Of a stretch of DNA of 64,000 nt, positions 32,468 to 44,463 are shown one piece after another. This stretch comes from Bemisia tabaci (taxonomy: Eukaryota > Arthropoda > Insecta > Hemiptera > Aleyrodidae), in contig NC_092793.1 in the NCBI RefSeq assembly GCF_918797505.1, positions 1,116,001-1,180,000 of the forward strand, given 5' to 3'. Position 1 is the stretch's first letter. The number at the start of each line of letters is the position of its first letter. The translations under genes and the position numbers were made by a program. The notes under the pieces were generated by a model that saw nothing but the letters and a program-made list of their open reading frames with translations, searched no databases and was not told where the DNA came from.

Positions 32468-33792
32468 CAGGGTTATCCAAAAGTCACTGACCACCCCTGT
32501 AACTTTTTTCCAAATTGAGATAGAAGTTTGAAACTTTGGGAATGTTCCTCGGTCTAAAGTAGCAACTTTTTGGTCCCCCCAAAATTTTGAAGGGCGGCCC
32601 CCCTTAAGGGGAGCGGGGGCTAACTTTTTTTTTTCAAATGGCAACCCCCCCTTTGTGATACCTCATCCGAAAGATAACGAAAAAAGAAAATTTTGGGCGC
32701 AACCCGCAGGTCAAAATGTTCATTTTTGACAAAATGGCGGCCGGTCAAAGTTCAAAATGGCGGAAATTTGGCATCTCCGTTGTTTATTGACAGATTGGTG
32801 TGAGACTCGGAATCCTGGGGTTTTTCGAGACGAGAAAAACGATTCTGGCATTGGTTTTCCAGAAAAGTCAGTCCTTTTCAAAATGGCGGCGGTCAAAATG
32901 GCGGCCTCGAGCGGGAAGTGGATATTTAGGCTGCATATCGTTGGATTTGCATGAAACTTGATATCTGGGAGTATTTCGGCACGAGAAGAACGAATCTTTC
33001 ATTGGATATCTGAAATTTTGACAAATTCCAAAATGGCGGCGGAAAAATGGCGGGAAATCAGTTTTACGGCTGTTTACCGATGGATTTGAATGAAATTATT
33101 TGATATTTCAAGAATCTAATGAAAGATTCCTTTTTGTCCAGTCAAAAACCGCCAGGAAATCGAATTTCATGCAAATCCATCGGTAAACAGCCGTAAAACT
33201 GATTTCCCGCCATTTTTCCGCCGCCATTTTGGAATTTGTCAAAATTTCAGATATCCAATGAAAGATTCGTTCTTCTCGTGCCGAAATATCCCCAGATATC
33301 AAGTTTCATGCAAATCCAACGATATGCAGCCTAAATATCCACTTCCCGCTCGAGGCCGCCATTTTGACCGCCGCCATTTTGAAAAGGACTGACTTTTCTG
33401 GAAAACCAATGCCAGAATCGTTTTTCTCATCTCGAAAAACCCCAGGATTCCGAGTCTCACACCAATCCGTCAATAAACAACGGAGATGCCAAATTTCCGC
33501 CATTTTGAACTTTGACCGGCCGCCATTTTGTCAAAAATGAATATTTTGACCTGCGGTTAACGCCAAAAATTTTCTTTTTATATTATCTTTCGAATGAGGT
33601 ATCACAAAGGGGGGGTTGCCATTTCAAAAAAAAAAGTTAGCCCCCGCCCCCCTTAAGGGGGGCCGCCCCCCAAAATTTTGGGGGGACCAAAAAGTTGCTA
33701 CTTTAGACCGAGGAACATTCCCAAAGTTTCAAACTTCTATCTCAATTTGGAAAAAAGGTACAGGGGTGGTCAGTGACTTTTGGATAACCCTG
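32468..33792. mobile_element. Long palindromic element e
   Basis: The ends CAGGGTTATCCAAAAGTCAC and exact inverse are flanked by TA at 32466-32467 and 33793-33794. Axis near 33130. Arms contain repeated AAAATGGCGGC words. Arm identity is very high, so it is young. A rearranged relative is at 48997-50062. Confidence 0.92.
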
Positions 33793-33796
33793 TATA

Positions 33797-33870
33797 AACT
33801 ACTAGCCGTGTTCAGCTCGCTGTGCGAGCTATCACGCCTAGCCGGGGAGTGCCCCTGGACCCCTAGTAAG
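33797..33870. repeat. GC-rich dispersed module, copy 2
   Basis: TACTAGCCGTGTTCAG...CACGCCTAGCCGG.GAGTGCCCCTGGA, directly after palindrome e. The same text, with small changes, is at 42540-42610. Confidence 0.6.
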
Positions 33871-33944
33871 AACGAATTTACTTTTTTTAACGAAGTATGG
33901 TGAATAGTGGCGAATATGTTATCTTTGTCTTCATCCACGATCAG

Positions 33945-34220
33945 CAGACTTAGCATTTTAAGCCACGGCCGCCATCTTGGATTTTGAAAGTTTGAAAATC
34001 TGACCAAAAATTCGAATTTCCCGTTGAATAATACCTCCGGATACCGAGTTTCACGAAAATCGATCAAACAAGAGCCGACTTAGCATTTTAGGCCACGGCC
34101 GCCATCTTGGATTTTGAAATTTTGAAAATCTGACCAAAAATTCGAAATTCCCGTTGAAAAATACCTCTGGATACCGTGTTTCACGAAAATCAAGTGAACA
34201 GGACCCGACTGAGCATTTTA
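33945..34220. repeat. CGCCATCTTGG satellite, period about 129 bp
   Basis: Two full units and a partial one: GGCCACGGCCGCCATCTTGG at 33960 and 34090, then AAATACCTC.GGATACCG.GTTTCACG. It is related to the satellite at 10645-11030. Confidence 0.85.
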
Positions 34221-34780
34221 GGCAGTAATACACAACAACGCCGCTAGGGACGAATCCGTCCATGAAGTAGTACGACTAGGAGGCTCCAACCACGGCATTC
34301 TTCCAAAAAAGCGCGGAAACTTGTCGTTTAGAAAATTCAGATTTTAAACGTTAAGTACATTTTTTCAATACGAGATTAAAGCACAGACCAGTTTTGAATT
34401 ATCGACAGTATCACCATGATTCCAAAAATACACTACAAACATATCATTCGCTCATAAGAAAAAACAATGAATTAAAATAAAATCATGGCAAGGTCCACAG
34501 CCGAAAATGGCGACGATTCCCATCTACCAACGCGCGCTCTAACCAATGGTAGATGTACCATTGGTAACGTACACGGCAGAGACCGACCGGAATAGCAGCT
34601 CTAGGTGCTAGCACCAGAGCCGCTAACAAGACAGCGCATCGGAGGCCACAGTGGGTTTTAACTAAATCTAATTAAGAAAATGAAAGTCCCCATATCTGAG
34701 AGCGGAAAAGTACAGCGAAACACCTCAGGAAAACATCCCCGCTGAAAAGAAAATCATTCGCTGGGCCGTTTTTTTTGGCC
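34221..34780. other. No gene recognised
   Basis: The local inverted repeat GGTAGATGTACCATTGGTA lies near 34548. The rest shows nothing I can name. Confidence 0.45.
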
Positions 34781-35240
34781 CCCCAAGCCAAAATGGCGGC
34801 CGATATGCGCCGCCGCGGGGTGCAAATGTTACAACTCCCTCACAATGTCAAGTGACACATCGATTTCTATGTAATTTTGGTCGTAGAATCCGAATATGAG
34901 GTCAGAAATCCCTCACAACTATAAGGGATCATGCAAATTCAAGATGGCGGCCAAAAATAGGCTCCGGAGTAAAAATTCTCAATTCCAGCTTTTGGTGACG
35001 AGTGAGAAGTCAATTTTTATGTTTTTTGGGTCATAAGATCCAAATTTGAGGTCAAAAATTCCCTTCTGGCCGACAGGGATCCCTCAAATCCAAAATGGCT
35101 TCCATTTTGGGGCTTACATATTATTTCCGAAAGACGCGTACAGTCGAGTGAGGTGTCTTCTTACATGTTTTTTGGACCACATGATCAGAAACTGGGATCC
35201 AAACTGTGTCCCTGTGGGCCAGAAGATAAGATTTGTCCCT
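34781..35240. repeat. Degenerate tandem repeat with AAAATGGCGGCC
   Basis: Units of about 140 bp share (C)AARATGGCGGCC, GGTCRTARRATCCRAATWTGAGGTC and CCCTCA. Starts are near 34788, 34940 and 35090. Related text occurs at 43300-43760 and 62020-62340. Confidence 0.65.
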
Positions 35241-35487
35241 TAGTACGTACCTTGGAACGTACCGCTCTCCCCGCCCGCCTTGATTCCGCCGCCGATGAGC
35301 AGTGGCTCTCCGGCTCCGCTCAGCCCATCGCAAGCGATTCTCCAGAGCATAAGTTGGTCCGTGTTCAGGCCGCGGAGCGCGCTGCGTCATCTTCCCGTCC
35401 GCTCTGCCGCTTTCCTACTTTCGTGGCTAGATACGTATTTCTGCCTCTCTCTCTTTATGTTCTTAATGCAATTTACTTACTGATACA
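35241..35487. other. GC-richer stretch, no supported gene
   Basis: Overlapping frames (35153-35539, 35280-35483) have no domain and start in repeat sequence. No call is made. Confidence 0.35.
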
Positions 35488-37540
35488 CACTCAAAAAAAA
35501 GGAAATGTCGAAGTAGCATTAACCGCCATGTTGAAATGACATCACAGAAATTATGTTGATATAGGCTGCATTCCCCGTAACCCAACATGGTTTGACTTAA
35601 TTCTACATTTGCCGTCATGTTGAACCAACATGACCGAGAATGCTTCTACCTGTCATGTTGAATCAACATGACGGTGATATTCGAGTAACATTACGCATGT
35701 TAATTCAACGAAATTCATGTACATTTAGCATTATGTCAGACTGAAACTGTATTACACATGTTGTTTTACCATTCCTTTGGTTGAAAGAACATTAACACTT
35801 TGTTGAATTAGCATATGCAGTGTTATGTTACCATTTGCTTTCATATTGTTTCAGGAGTACCGTGGTGCTCTTGAAACATCATCTACGTACTGAAAAGGGG
35901 ATGGCGTGTTCTCCTCCTCTCCCTCCTCCTCATCTCCCTCCTCCTCTCTCATCCTCCCTCCCCCCTCCCTCCCCCCCTCTCGCTCCCTCCCCCTCCCACC
36001 TCCCACCTCCCCTCCCCTCTCCCATCCCCATCCCCATCCCTCGTATTTTGCTCCTTGGGAGGCGCGGTTATAAGCTTTACGTATGTTAATCCCCTCCTCC
36101 TCCCCTCCTGACTTCTCGGGAGATTTCAAGAAGTCATGGACCGATTCCATATGAGAATTTGAAAGTTTGCGGTCGCTGCTGGCTGTTGACCGTATGCCCA
36201 ATCATTCATTGAGAGGGGATATTGAATTTCCATCGATGAGATTTTGAGCGTTCTGGAGCCACAGTCAAATATATACAGCACCGAACAGTTAACATAAGAC
36301 ATGTTGCAGAAGCTTCATGATTTCGTTTCATAAGCTAGACATCTAAGCCACCTGACTCGATAGTCTTGACACAAAGACAAGATTGTCTACTCACTGCGAG
36401 TAACGTTCAAATTAAAAAATAGCGTAGGTACCTATTTTTTATTCAGAGAATTGGTACTATTACTCTTTTCAAACCATTCGTTGGTACATTCTGAAAAAGT
36501 CTCTTAAGAAATACGTCCCAAAGTATTTACTTAAAAAAATTTCTGGATACCCAATTGATAAGGTAAAAACACAATTGAGACACTTTCGGAAACAAAATAA
36601 ATCGACTCGAATAACGCTATTAACGCTCACCATGACAAAAAAATGGTAATATGGTAATAATACTTACACATGAAACAAAAAGAATTACTTTTAAGTTGAT
36701 GATAGTTTATTATTCTTTTTTCAAAAACATTTTCGCTCGTGTGGTTAAGGCTCTTAAAATCCTACGTTTCTAAATACCTATTTGATTATATTTTTTATTT
36801 TCAATGTTTGATTTATTTATATTATTAATTATTATCATGATATAAAATAAGAATAAAAATGACAATCGTAAACACTGAAGAAAGTAAACATCGTTGTTGG
36901 AGGAGAAAAAAATAGTTCGTGATAAATTGTTGATTTTTATATGGTGCATAATGTAAATTCTTTTTCGTAAATAGTGAATGGAAAAAAAGAAAAACCTAAC
37001 AATCTGATGCGGTATGCATTTCACACAACTTAGACGGCAAAAAAATGAAAAAGTAATTCAGTGGGATATCGAAACACTTAAAATTCGTCAACCGGAACCA
37101 CATGCCCGGGTGGCTCGGTTGGTAGAACACTTCGCTTGTAATAGGTAGGTCCCGCGTTCAAATCCCAAAAAAGTCGGAAAAATTTGATAGGTCGCATGGG
37201 ATGATTCTGGGTTGAGAGTAATATCGGACGTATAACTACATTAAAGAACGATACAATTTTCATAAAAATAACGTAATTTATTTTAATTTGTAGCATTTGA
37301 CGTACTCGTATATCAACATGATTGTCATGTTAAATCAACATGACAGCATGTTGAGTCAACGTGACGACTTCGTATGGCAACATGATAAGTCATGTTGATT
37401 TAACATGACGGCTATCATGTTTCTTCTACATTTTTGATTATGTTCCCGTAACATGCTGTAAGCTTGTACCCGTTTTTAAGACGCCCGTCATGCTGAATCA
37501 AGCTTGCTCAAGCTTAAAGTAACATTTTTTTTTTTGAGTG
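35488..37540. mobile_element. CACTC-ended element, motif CATGTTGAATCAACATG
   Basis: The ends CACTCAAAAAAAAGGAAATG and (inverse) CACTCAAAAAAAAAAATGTT are flanked by CA on both sides (35486-35487, 37541-37542). Subterminal zones hold many TCATGTTGAATCAACATGA variants in both orientations (35527-35830, 37310-37505). The interior has a pyrimidine-only tract (35909-36035), AT-rich DNA and a tRNA-like SINE. No transposase frame. Confidence 0.82.
37103..37280 (+). repeat. tRNA-like SINE inside the CACTC element
   Basis: A box TGGCTCGGTTGG (37111-37122) and B box GCGTTCAAATCC (37153-37164). The loop CGCTTGTAATAG resembles threonine tRNA(TGT). Acceptor pairing is lost, so it is not a functional tRNA gene. 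Confidence 0.75.
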
Positions 37541-37542
37541 CA

Positions 37543-38436
37543 TTTTATCAATATTACTTGCTAAAATTTAAAACATATAATGGGTATAATTTTCCTTTTC
37601 CTTCTGGAATCTTTTGCTCATCTGAACCGCGCGCCACTGAATTGGTTCCGGATTTAATCGTGTATCCAGACCTATCGTCGGCACGACGAATATTCAGGTT
37701 CACCGCTCAATAATGCAGCAATGACTCCCAAATTAAGCCAATATTAAGGTTCACACGAACCGCAGATGTACTTACGCCTTATGTAGGTAATGTAGGTAAA
37801 CAAAGAGAGCTTGCGTAGGCAAAAAGAAGGACAGGGAGCCCTACAGTGGTTCTCGGGGTCGGGACGGAAAAAAGTACTTGTGGTGATGTAACAATGTACA
37901 CCATATATACACCATACTATACATATATATGAATGAGATCCTCTGTACGTGATGGGGGAGGAAATAATTGCATGATTATTCCAAAAATAATCTGAAATTG
38001 CGGTTTTTCGAAGGTTCGCAGGATATCCTGAGGAAATGAGTCAAGACATGCATTCGAAGGATATTCGAAATTGTAAGGTATTTCTTCGAGGACTTCTAGT
38101 GCTAGCTAGGATATGCTTCTTGGGGAGTTTCTACTGGATACTTTTCTTTGTTGTATGTACGAGTATCCTTTGTTTTTCAAATCAATTCAATGATATGAAC
38201 TTTTAAGACTGGTGTTAGTGATGTATAATTAATAACTTTCAAAAGTTTGCAGCTGCGTCTGAGCAAATCCCCCGTACGTGCTTACGCAGTGCAGTTTGAT
38301 TTAGGGATTAAAGGAGACAGCATCTTAATAAGAATGACACGCCACTTCGTATTAATAAACCAAATTTTCGCAAAGCCATGTACTTAAGTATATGCGGATC
38401 CAAACACCTCGTAGGGGAGGCGCAGCTTTTTACTTA
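37543..38436. other. No gene or element recognised
   Basis: AT-rich, with a TATATA stretch near 37905-37932. No frame of interest. Confidence 0.45.
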
Positions 38437-39639
38437 CCTTGCTAAAAATGACCATGTTGGTAACATGTTGAGACCATGTTGTTACCATAACAAGGTCTAA
38501 AACGCCCATGTTGGTATCATGATGATGTCAACATGGTATCAACGTGATATCAACTTGGGGTAAGAGGCCATCATGATACCAACATGTTAGCAATATGGCA
38601 AGTCCCAATATGATATAAACATGATTTTTTAAGAAAAAAAAATGTTGTTAACAACACTGCACAAATATGGTAACATGATGATACCAATTTGGACTTTCTT
38701 ACCATCATGATTAAGAGTTAATGTAAAGTTTGGTATCTGTACTGGTCCCATCATGGGAACATACTGATATCATTGCACTGGAAAAAAAAAGTTCAGTGAT
38801 TTTTACCGAACCCTTCGGTATACGGTTGTTCGGTGGCACAAACCTAAGTATTGGGTTTTTTTAACCAAACGGCATTACGGCGTTTGGAACACACGACCGA
38901 CCGAGTTCGGTAAGGTTTTACCGAACTTTTAAGGTCACGGAAACCGATTATTCGGTTATTCGCACCGAACTTTCAGCATATATTCGGAGAGAGTCGAAAA
39001 CGTTCGGTTGGCGTCTTATTATTGTATGTGTTGATCTATAGATATGTTCAAATACGATTTTCCTTTGTGTCCTTATTAATTTTCTGAAATCCATGTTGAT
39101 ATTTTTTCTGTGAGTAAATTTTTCCTTAGACTTTTTTTTATCAATTTTACTTTCAAAACTCATTTGTGTATTGAATAAAATTTCATTTATATCTTCGGCT
39201 TTAAGTCAAAAGAACGTTGCTCAATTAAGATGGGACCAGGAAGTAATTATACAAAGTATTAAATAATATTACGAATTTATATTATTAATATGATAAATCA
39301 TAATGTAATAAATATAATATATAATGCAATAAATTATAATATATTTTAATAAATTATTAATAATATTATTCATTTTCATTGATTTATAATATTTATTTAT
39401 CTTATTTCGTTTTTAATATTTTCATTTTTAATAACTATTTATCCGTCCATATTTTATTTTATTTTTTTCATGTGTTGTTCGTACTCCTCTCTTTCATAAA
39501 CTTGATCTACTTTATATTATTTTCGTATCCTTCATTGTGATACTGAATGATGTACAGAATTGCAAGAGTATCATTGCTTCTAATCATTGAGCCAGATCTG
39601 AGGACGTTTATTAGTGCTAAATTAGCCACCTCTCTAACG

Positions 39640-39757
39640 CGAGCGTCCGTGGCGGAGTGGCAGCGACACTTGGGCGATCACCGAAGTTCAGCAACGTTGG
39701 GCGTAGTTAGTACTTCGATGGGTGACCGCTTGGGAACTCGGGCGCAGCGTGGCTTAA
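39640..39757 (+). repeat. 5S rRNA-derived Pol III module with tRNA-like front
   Basis: GATCACCGAAGTTCAGCAACG, GGGCGTAGTTAGTACTTCGA and GGTGACCGCTTGGGAAC reproduce the A box, intermediate element and C box of 5S rRNA. The first 35-40 bases are tRNA-like (CCGTGGCGGAGTGGCAGCG) instead of 5S. The fused layout is the same as at 18471-18572. The normal 5S terminal stem cannot form, so this is a SINE-type derivative. Confidence 0.82.
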
Positions 39758-39882
39758 ATCTAGCGAACATTGTTTGTCCGGTTCTCTCAGCGTCACTTTT
39801 CTGAAGACCGCGATGAAAATTAAGCCTGCCCTAGTAGCAGAACCATAGAAGAAAAAGATAAATATTATGTACGAAAGTTAAT

Positions 39883-40104
39883 TTTTTTTATATAATGCAT
39901 GCGTACAAAAGTGTTAAAAGTGAACATTTTTGTGTAACCATTTTATAAAAAAATGTCATAATTTCGTGAGCTTTTCGCAAACATACTAAAAATTCTTCTA
40001 ATTCGCGAAAAGCTCACGAAATGATGACCTATTTTTTGTATAATAGTTATACATAAAAATGTTCACTTTTAACACTTTCGTATGCATGCGTTATATAAAA
40101 AAAT
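39883..40104. mobile_element. Hairpin MITE inside the CACTG element
   Basis: Arms TTATATAATGCATGCGTAC...AAAGTGTTAAAAGTGAACA and inverse, with the inner word TTCGTGAGCTTTTCGC mirrored near 39985-40020. Total about 220 bp. Confidence 0.75.
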
Positions 40105-40535
40105 AAAACATTTATGTATAAAAAAAGGACCTTATCTAGCTTTTATCATTTTTCATATATTACGGTCAGGTCTGAACTTTGATTTTTTTTTACATAAGCG
40201 TTACACGTTTTTTACATAAAACGATCATTTAGATAATAGGTATGCTTTTTAATACGCTTTTTAGAACAACAAAAATTTGTTCTGCAACTGGGGTAAGAAC
40301 GTGCAGCGCGCCTAAATTTAAGCATTTTGGCATTTTGGAACTTTTTTTTCAGTGTGTGATATCATGGTGATAACAGGTTGATATCATGGTGATAACAGGT
40401 TGATATCATGGTGATAACATGTTGATATCATGGTGATAACAGGTTCCATTCACCCTGTTGCTACCATGTTGGGCCAGATGAACTTGTTACCAACATGGTC
40501 ATTTTTAGCAGGGCTGCTTTTTAATGTGAGCCATA

Positions 40536-41765
40536 CAGGGTGTCCCAAAAGTTCGTACCCCTCCCCCCGTAACTTTTAAACGGTTAGAGATAGAAAAACG
40601 AAACTTTGGGAATGTTTCTATCTTAAAGGGAGCCATCTTCTAGGAGGGTCAAAATTTTTGTCTCCCCCTCAGGGGGGCGCGGGGGCCCCCAACTTTCTTT
40701 TTTCAAATGTTAACCCCTATCTTGTGATACATCAATAGAAAGAGCATAAAAAACTAAGAATTTTGGCGCGAATTGCAAATCAATATCTTAATTTTTGATA
40801 GAGTTATGATAGGTCAAAGGTCAAATTTGACCTATTTTCAAAAAATCATATCTCCGGATCAAATCATCGTAAAGAAAAAAACAAAACGGGAAAATTTACC
40901 AAATTGTAAGCGCTTTCACGTAAAAATCACAGAAATTACTTCAAACTAATTTTAAGGGGGGTTTCGAACCACCAAATACGTCATTTTAAAGGTCATACGA
41001 TATTCTCGCGAAATGAGGCAATTTCCCCATACTTTTCGTCAACATTATCTTAGTAAGTTCAAAATTAGTTCAACATTGCGTTTTCAAGTCCCCAAATTTC
41101 GGACAAAGTTTAAGAAAAATGAAAAAATGGTTAAATTGAATCACCTTAAATTTCGTTTTTTGAACTTTACCCGAAAATTGGGGACTTGATAACGCAATGT
41201 TGAACTAATTTTGAACTCACTAAGATAATGTTGAGGAAAAGTAAGAGGAAAGTGGCTCATTTCGCGAGAATATCGTATGACCTTTAAAATGACGTACTTG
41301 GTGGTTCGAAACCCCCCTTAAAATTATTTTGAAGTAATTTCTGTGATTTTTACGTGAAAGCGCTTACAATTTGGTAAATTTTCCCTTTTTGTTTTTTTCT
41401 TTACAATAATTTGAACCGGAGATATGATTTTTTGAAAATAGGTCAAATTTGACCTTTGACCTATCAAAATTCGGTCAACAATTAAGAGATTGATTTGCGA
41501 TTTGCGCCAAAATTCTTAGTTTTTTATGCTCTTTCACATGCTTTGATATATCACAAGATAGGGGTTACCATTTGAAAAAAAGTTGGGGGCCCCCGCGCCC
41601 CCCCCCTTGACGAGGGGACAAAAATTTTGACCCCCCCCCCCCTAAAAGATATATGGTCCCCTTTAAGGTAGAATCATTTCCAAAGTTTCGTTTTTCTGTC
41701 TCTAACCGTTCAAAAGTTACGAGGGGGGGGGGAGGGGGGGGGGTACGGACTTTTGGGACACTCTG
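40536..41765. mobile_element. Long palindromic element c
   Basis: The ends CAGGGTGTCCCAAAAGTTC and (inverse) CAGAGTGTCCCAAAAGTCC are flanked by TA (40534-40535, 41766-41767). Axis near 41150. Same family as the palindrome at 14297-16262, which carries a hAT insertion. Arms are more diverged than in element e. Confidence 0.9.
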
Positions 41766-41767
41766 TA

Positions 41768-42544
41768 TAGGGCCTCCTAATTGGAAAGGAGCTGTTTAAG
41801 GAACGACTACGCATACAACTATACGAGTTAAAGTTTTCCTACCAAAAGATAGCACACCGAGCACCCTACCCACTCCAGCAGGTATGGCACCTTTTGACTC
41901 TTTTCCTCCGAAGTGCTTATCGTCTAATATGGACGGCCCGTAAGCCACGCCGAATAAAGTATAGGAAGTTTTGAATTATCAGGGTAGGGAGAGTAGCAGG
42001 TAAGTAGGCAATTATCCTCCAGTGTCAGTGGCAATAGAATCGCGCGGCGGAACTAAACCTGGCGGAAGGCAGATAGGTACTTTCCTTTTTAATACTCGTC
42101 ATCCACCACGGTCCCTACGAGGATGGAGAGCGGATGACCGAATGAATCCGACAGCTACCTGACTGTGATATTAAAGTCAAGGAAATTAAAAATAGCAGAC
42201 TCATCAGAGCCACGGCGGCGGCGCGGCGCAGAGAATCACCTTCCTGTTAGAGTTTTTCCGATTCGGGAGGAGGGGAATGGGCAGGAGTTTTGATCATGAT
42301 CGTGACTCACCGCACCGTTTCCGTCGTTGCTGCCGAGTTTCACACGAGGGGAAACCACACAGGTCTGCACATATACAGTGGAAAAACGATAGATATAGGA
42401 GTAAAAAAATTTGTAATCAGTGATTTGCGTACCTATAATTTTTGACGCTTAAGTTAGAGAGATTGTCAAAAACCGATTTTCTTCGATAAGTGGGTACATT
42501 GGACTTTGTTTGAATATACCCAGGAAGGTACCATAATATATACT
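41768..42544. other. No gene or element recognised
   Basis: Mixed base composition without a long frame. The unusual word GGCGGCGCGGCGCAG near 42212 resembles the GC stutter at 25060. Nothing supported. Confidence 0.45.
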
Positions 42545-42660
42545 AGCCGTGTTCAGCAGCGAGCTGTCACGCCTAGCCGGACAGTGCCCCTGGAGTCCCT
42601 GGACCCCCGGTTCCTCGATTCCCAATTAAGTTGCGACTCGCTCCGCGAGCCGCCCCTCAT
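42545..42660. repeat. GC-rich dispersed module, copy 3
   Basis: TAGCCGTGTTCAGCAGCGAG...CACGCCTAGCCGGACAGTGCCCCTGGA, then GGACCCCCGG and GCGACTCGCTCCGCGAGC. Partly identical to 33797-33870 and related in composition to 3768-3870. Confidence 0.6.
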
Positions 42661-42934
42661 AACTATTAATATTTAAAATAGTAATAATAATCATAATGAT
42701 ATTAGGTAATATATTTTCTGGAAATAAACTGATTTCTTCTTTCTTAGGTACCTACTGACTGTGAGGAGAGCGGGAGCATTTACTTTTTCCTTCAAATGCG
42801 CAGGATGCAATAAGCATGACTCTTGCGTTTGCAGAAACCCTTTCATTACGGAGATCGCGATAGCCTATACCGCGTTTATTTCCAAGAGGGATTTCTCCGG
42901 AATTTCACGCATTTTAAAAATTTAAACGATTCAT

Positions 42935-43259
42935 CTGTTCTTCTCTTTTCTCCTTCCGTCCATTGACAGAGGTACACATTTTTTCGGACTCACTGACGCG
43001 ACCAGCTCGATGCTCTCAAAGAAACGGTGCCTTTTTATCACTGATGCCGGCTTCAATTTTACCGGTGGACCCATTTTACCACGCTGCTGTGCTACCATCA
43101 CATGCTGTAATCTAGGTGTTATTCTCTGTTTTTTTTTTTTTTTTTTTTTTCATCTTAGTAGGTAGGTAATCCACACTTGTTTACGCATCGAGCCGCGTCA
43201 GTGAGTCCGAAAAATTTTGTACCTCTGTCAATGGACGGAAGGAGAGAAGAGAAGAACAG
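42935..43259. mobile_element. Hairpin MITE, 325 bp
   Basis: Arms of about 80 bp: CTGTTCTTCTC...CTTCCGTCCATTGACAGAGGTAC...TCGGACTCACTGACGCG and the inverse at 43180-43259. The loop contains a T-run at 43130-43150. Confidence 0.85.
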
Positions 43260-43299
43260 TAGTCCAGTAAAGGAAGGCGTATAGGGGCCGTTTCCGGCC

Positions 43300-43784
43300 A
43301 AAAATTAAAATACGGCCGGATTGTATGAGAGGTAACTTCTCTACCGTTCTCACTATCTGAGCGGCAGCCATGTTGGCCACCATTTTGGTTCTTGGAGAAC
43401 TTTTATGGGCCTGTTTGGGTATTTGGACCTCATTTGTGGAATTTACGACCCAAAAAACCCATGCAGGGACACCTCACTCGACGATACGAGCCTCAACAAA
43501 GTATTTCACTTCGCAACGGCAGCCATTTGGCCGCCATATTGAAATTTTTGGGCTTCAATAAACCTGTGGTAAAATCCTGAACTCATCAGTGAAATCTATG
43601 ACCCAAAAAACCCTAGGAAAGATATCCTACTCGGCACTTTTACGCAACTCTCGGAGTTTGACCCTGTCATTGAAATTTTGGCGGCCACATTGGATTTTGA
43701 GCATCCCTTTAAGCCGGAGACAATTTTGGACCTCAAATTCGGATTCTACTACCAAAATTTCATAGTTTAATAACGCTGTGTTAT
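43300..43784. repeat. Degenerate tandem repeat with GCCACCATTTTGG words
   Basis: Three units of about 140 bp share GGCAGCCAT.TTGGCC, TTTGTGGAATTTACGACCC and AAAAAACCCATG. It is the same family as 34781-35240 and 62020-62340. Short frames here are repeat artefacts. Confidence 0.6.
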
Positions 43785-43793
43785 ATTTAATAT

Positions 43794-43795
<2 letters not shown>

Positions 43796-43824
<29 letters not shown>

Positions 43825-44463
43825 GTGATGAGGGGAAAAATTCGCTACAGTGCCCCCATCATGAGGGTCGCCAAGACGCCCCTCATGAAAAGGGCCCACC
43901 GAATACCGGGACGGCAACGACCATCAGCTGGTGAAGAGCCGCCGAAGCGACCCCTAACCGACCCGACCGCTGTGAGATGGGAAGACCCGGTTATGTAGGG
44001 TTGAAGCACGCCGCTGTGTTCCGTACCCACTAAACGACCCCTCCAGGCCACACCCCGTGCAAGTGTGGCCCATCGGACGCTCTATCCTCCCGTCGGACGT
44101 CCCTAAGGCACTCTTCGAACGGCAGTCCCCGACCCCGGCCCCGGTTTAGCCGGCGCCCCTCAGGCCCCCCCACTTAAAGGGAGGGTCCCCCCATCCCCCG
44201 GGACCGATCTGCCGGAGCCATCATTGTACCCGGAGTCAAGGGCGTAGGAGGAGAGCCTAGGCCCAGCTTGCGCCAAACCCTGCGACAACCCCACGGCAGG
44301 GCTCTGGAGCCGAGAACTGGAGGGCAGGGAGGGCAGACCAGCTACGTCTCGCTCAGCCCTCGAGGCACCCGATCTTAAGCGGCCCCAGAAGGGGGCAGCC
44401 TACACATGACTCAGCTCCGCGGGTGCGTCGAACCCGATATCCCCAATTGGATAGCTTGCGGTA
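43796..44463 (-). mobile_element. GC-rich retroposon with poly-A tail and 15-bp duplication
   Basis: A roughly 640-bp GC-rich insert is flanked by the 15-mer ATTTAATATTATTTT at 43785-43799 and 44464-44478. A T-run at 43796-43824 is the minus-strand poly-A tail. Tail plus a long variable duplication indicates insertion by a LINE-type reverse transcriptase. I find no reverse transcriptase motif, so it is a 5'-truncated LINE 3' end or a long SINE-like unit. Codon-like sense on the minus strand is not evident. Confidence 0.85.

Larger units (their letters stand above)
38776..40354. mobile_element. CACTG element, motif ACCGAAC...TTCGGT
   Basis: The ends CACTGGAAAAAAAAAGTTC and (inverse) CACTGAAAAAAAAGTTCC are flanked by TG on both sides (38774-38775, 40355-40356). 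The left zone has ACCGAACCCTTCGGTATACGG, GTTCGGTAAGG, TTACCGAAC and similar words. The right zone has few. It contains a 5S-like module and a hairpin MITE. Confidence 0.8.
38437..40513. mobile_element. Motif-palindrome element, CCCTGCTAAAAATGACC ends
   Basis: The left end CCTTGCTAAAAATGACCATG is mirrored by GCAGGG at the right (40490-40513). The motif ACCATGTTGGTAACATG and its variants fill both subterminal zones. On the right, TGATATCATGGTGATAACAGGT is repeated four times in tandem (40355-40446). It is interrupted by the CACTG element at 38776-40354. No clear target duplication. Confidence 0.78.

Noticed and set aside
35153..35539. 128-residue plus-strand frame
   Set aside because: It begins in a degenerate tandem repeat and ends inside the CACTC element.
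39640..39757. Possible functional 5S rRNA gene
   Set aside because: The first about 40 bases are not 5S and the terminal stem cannot form.
43627..44051. Minus-strand frames over the GC-rich insert
   Set aside because: They span the poly-A tail of the retroposon and show no reverse transcriptase or other motif.
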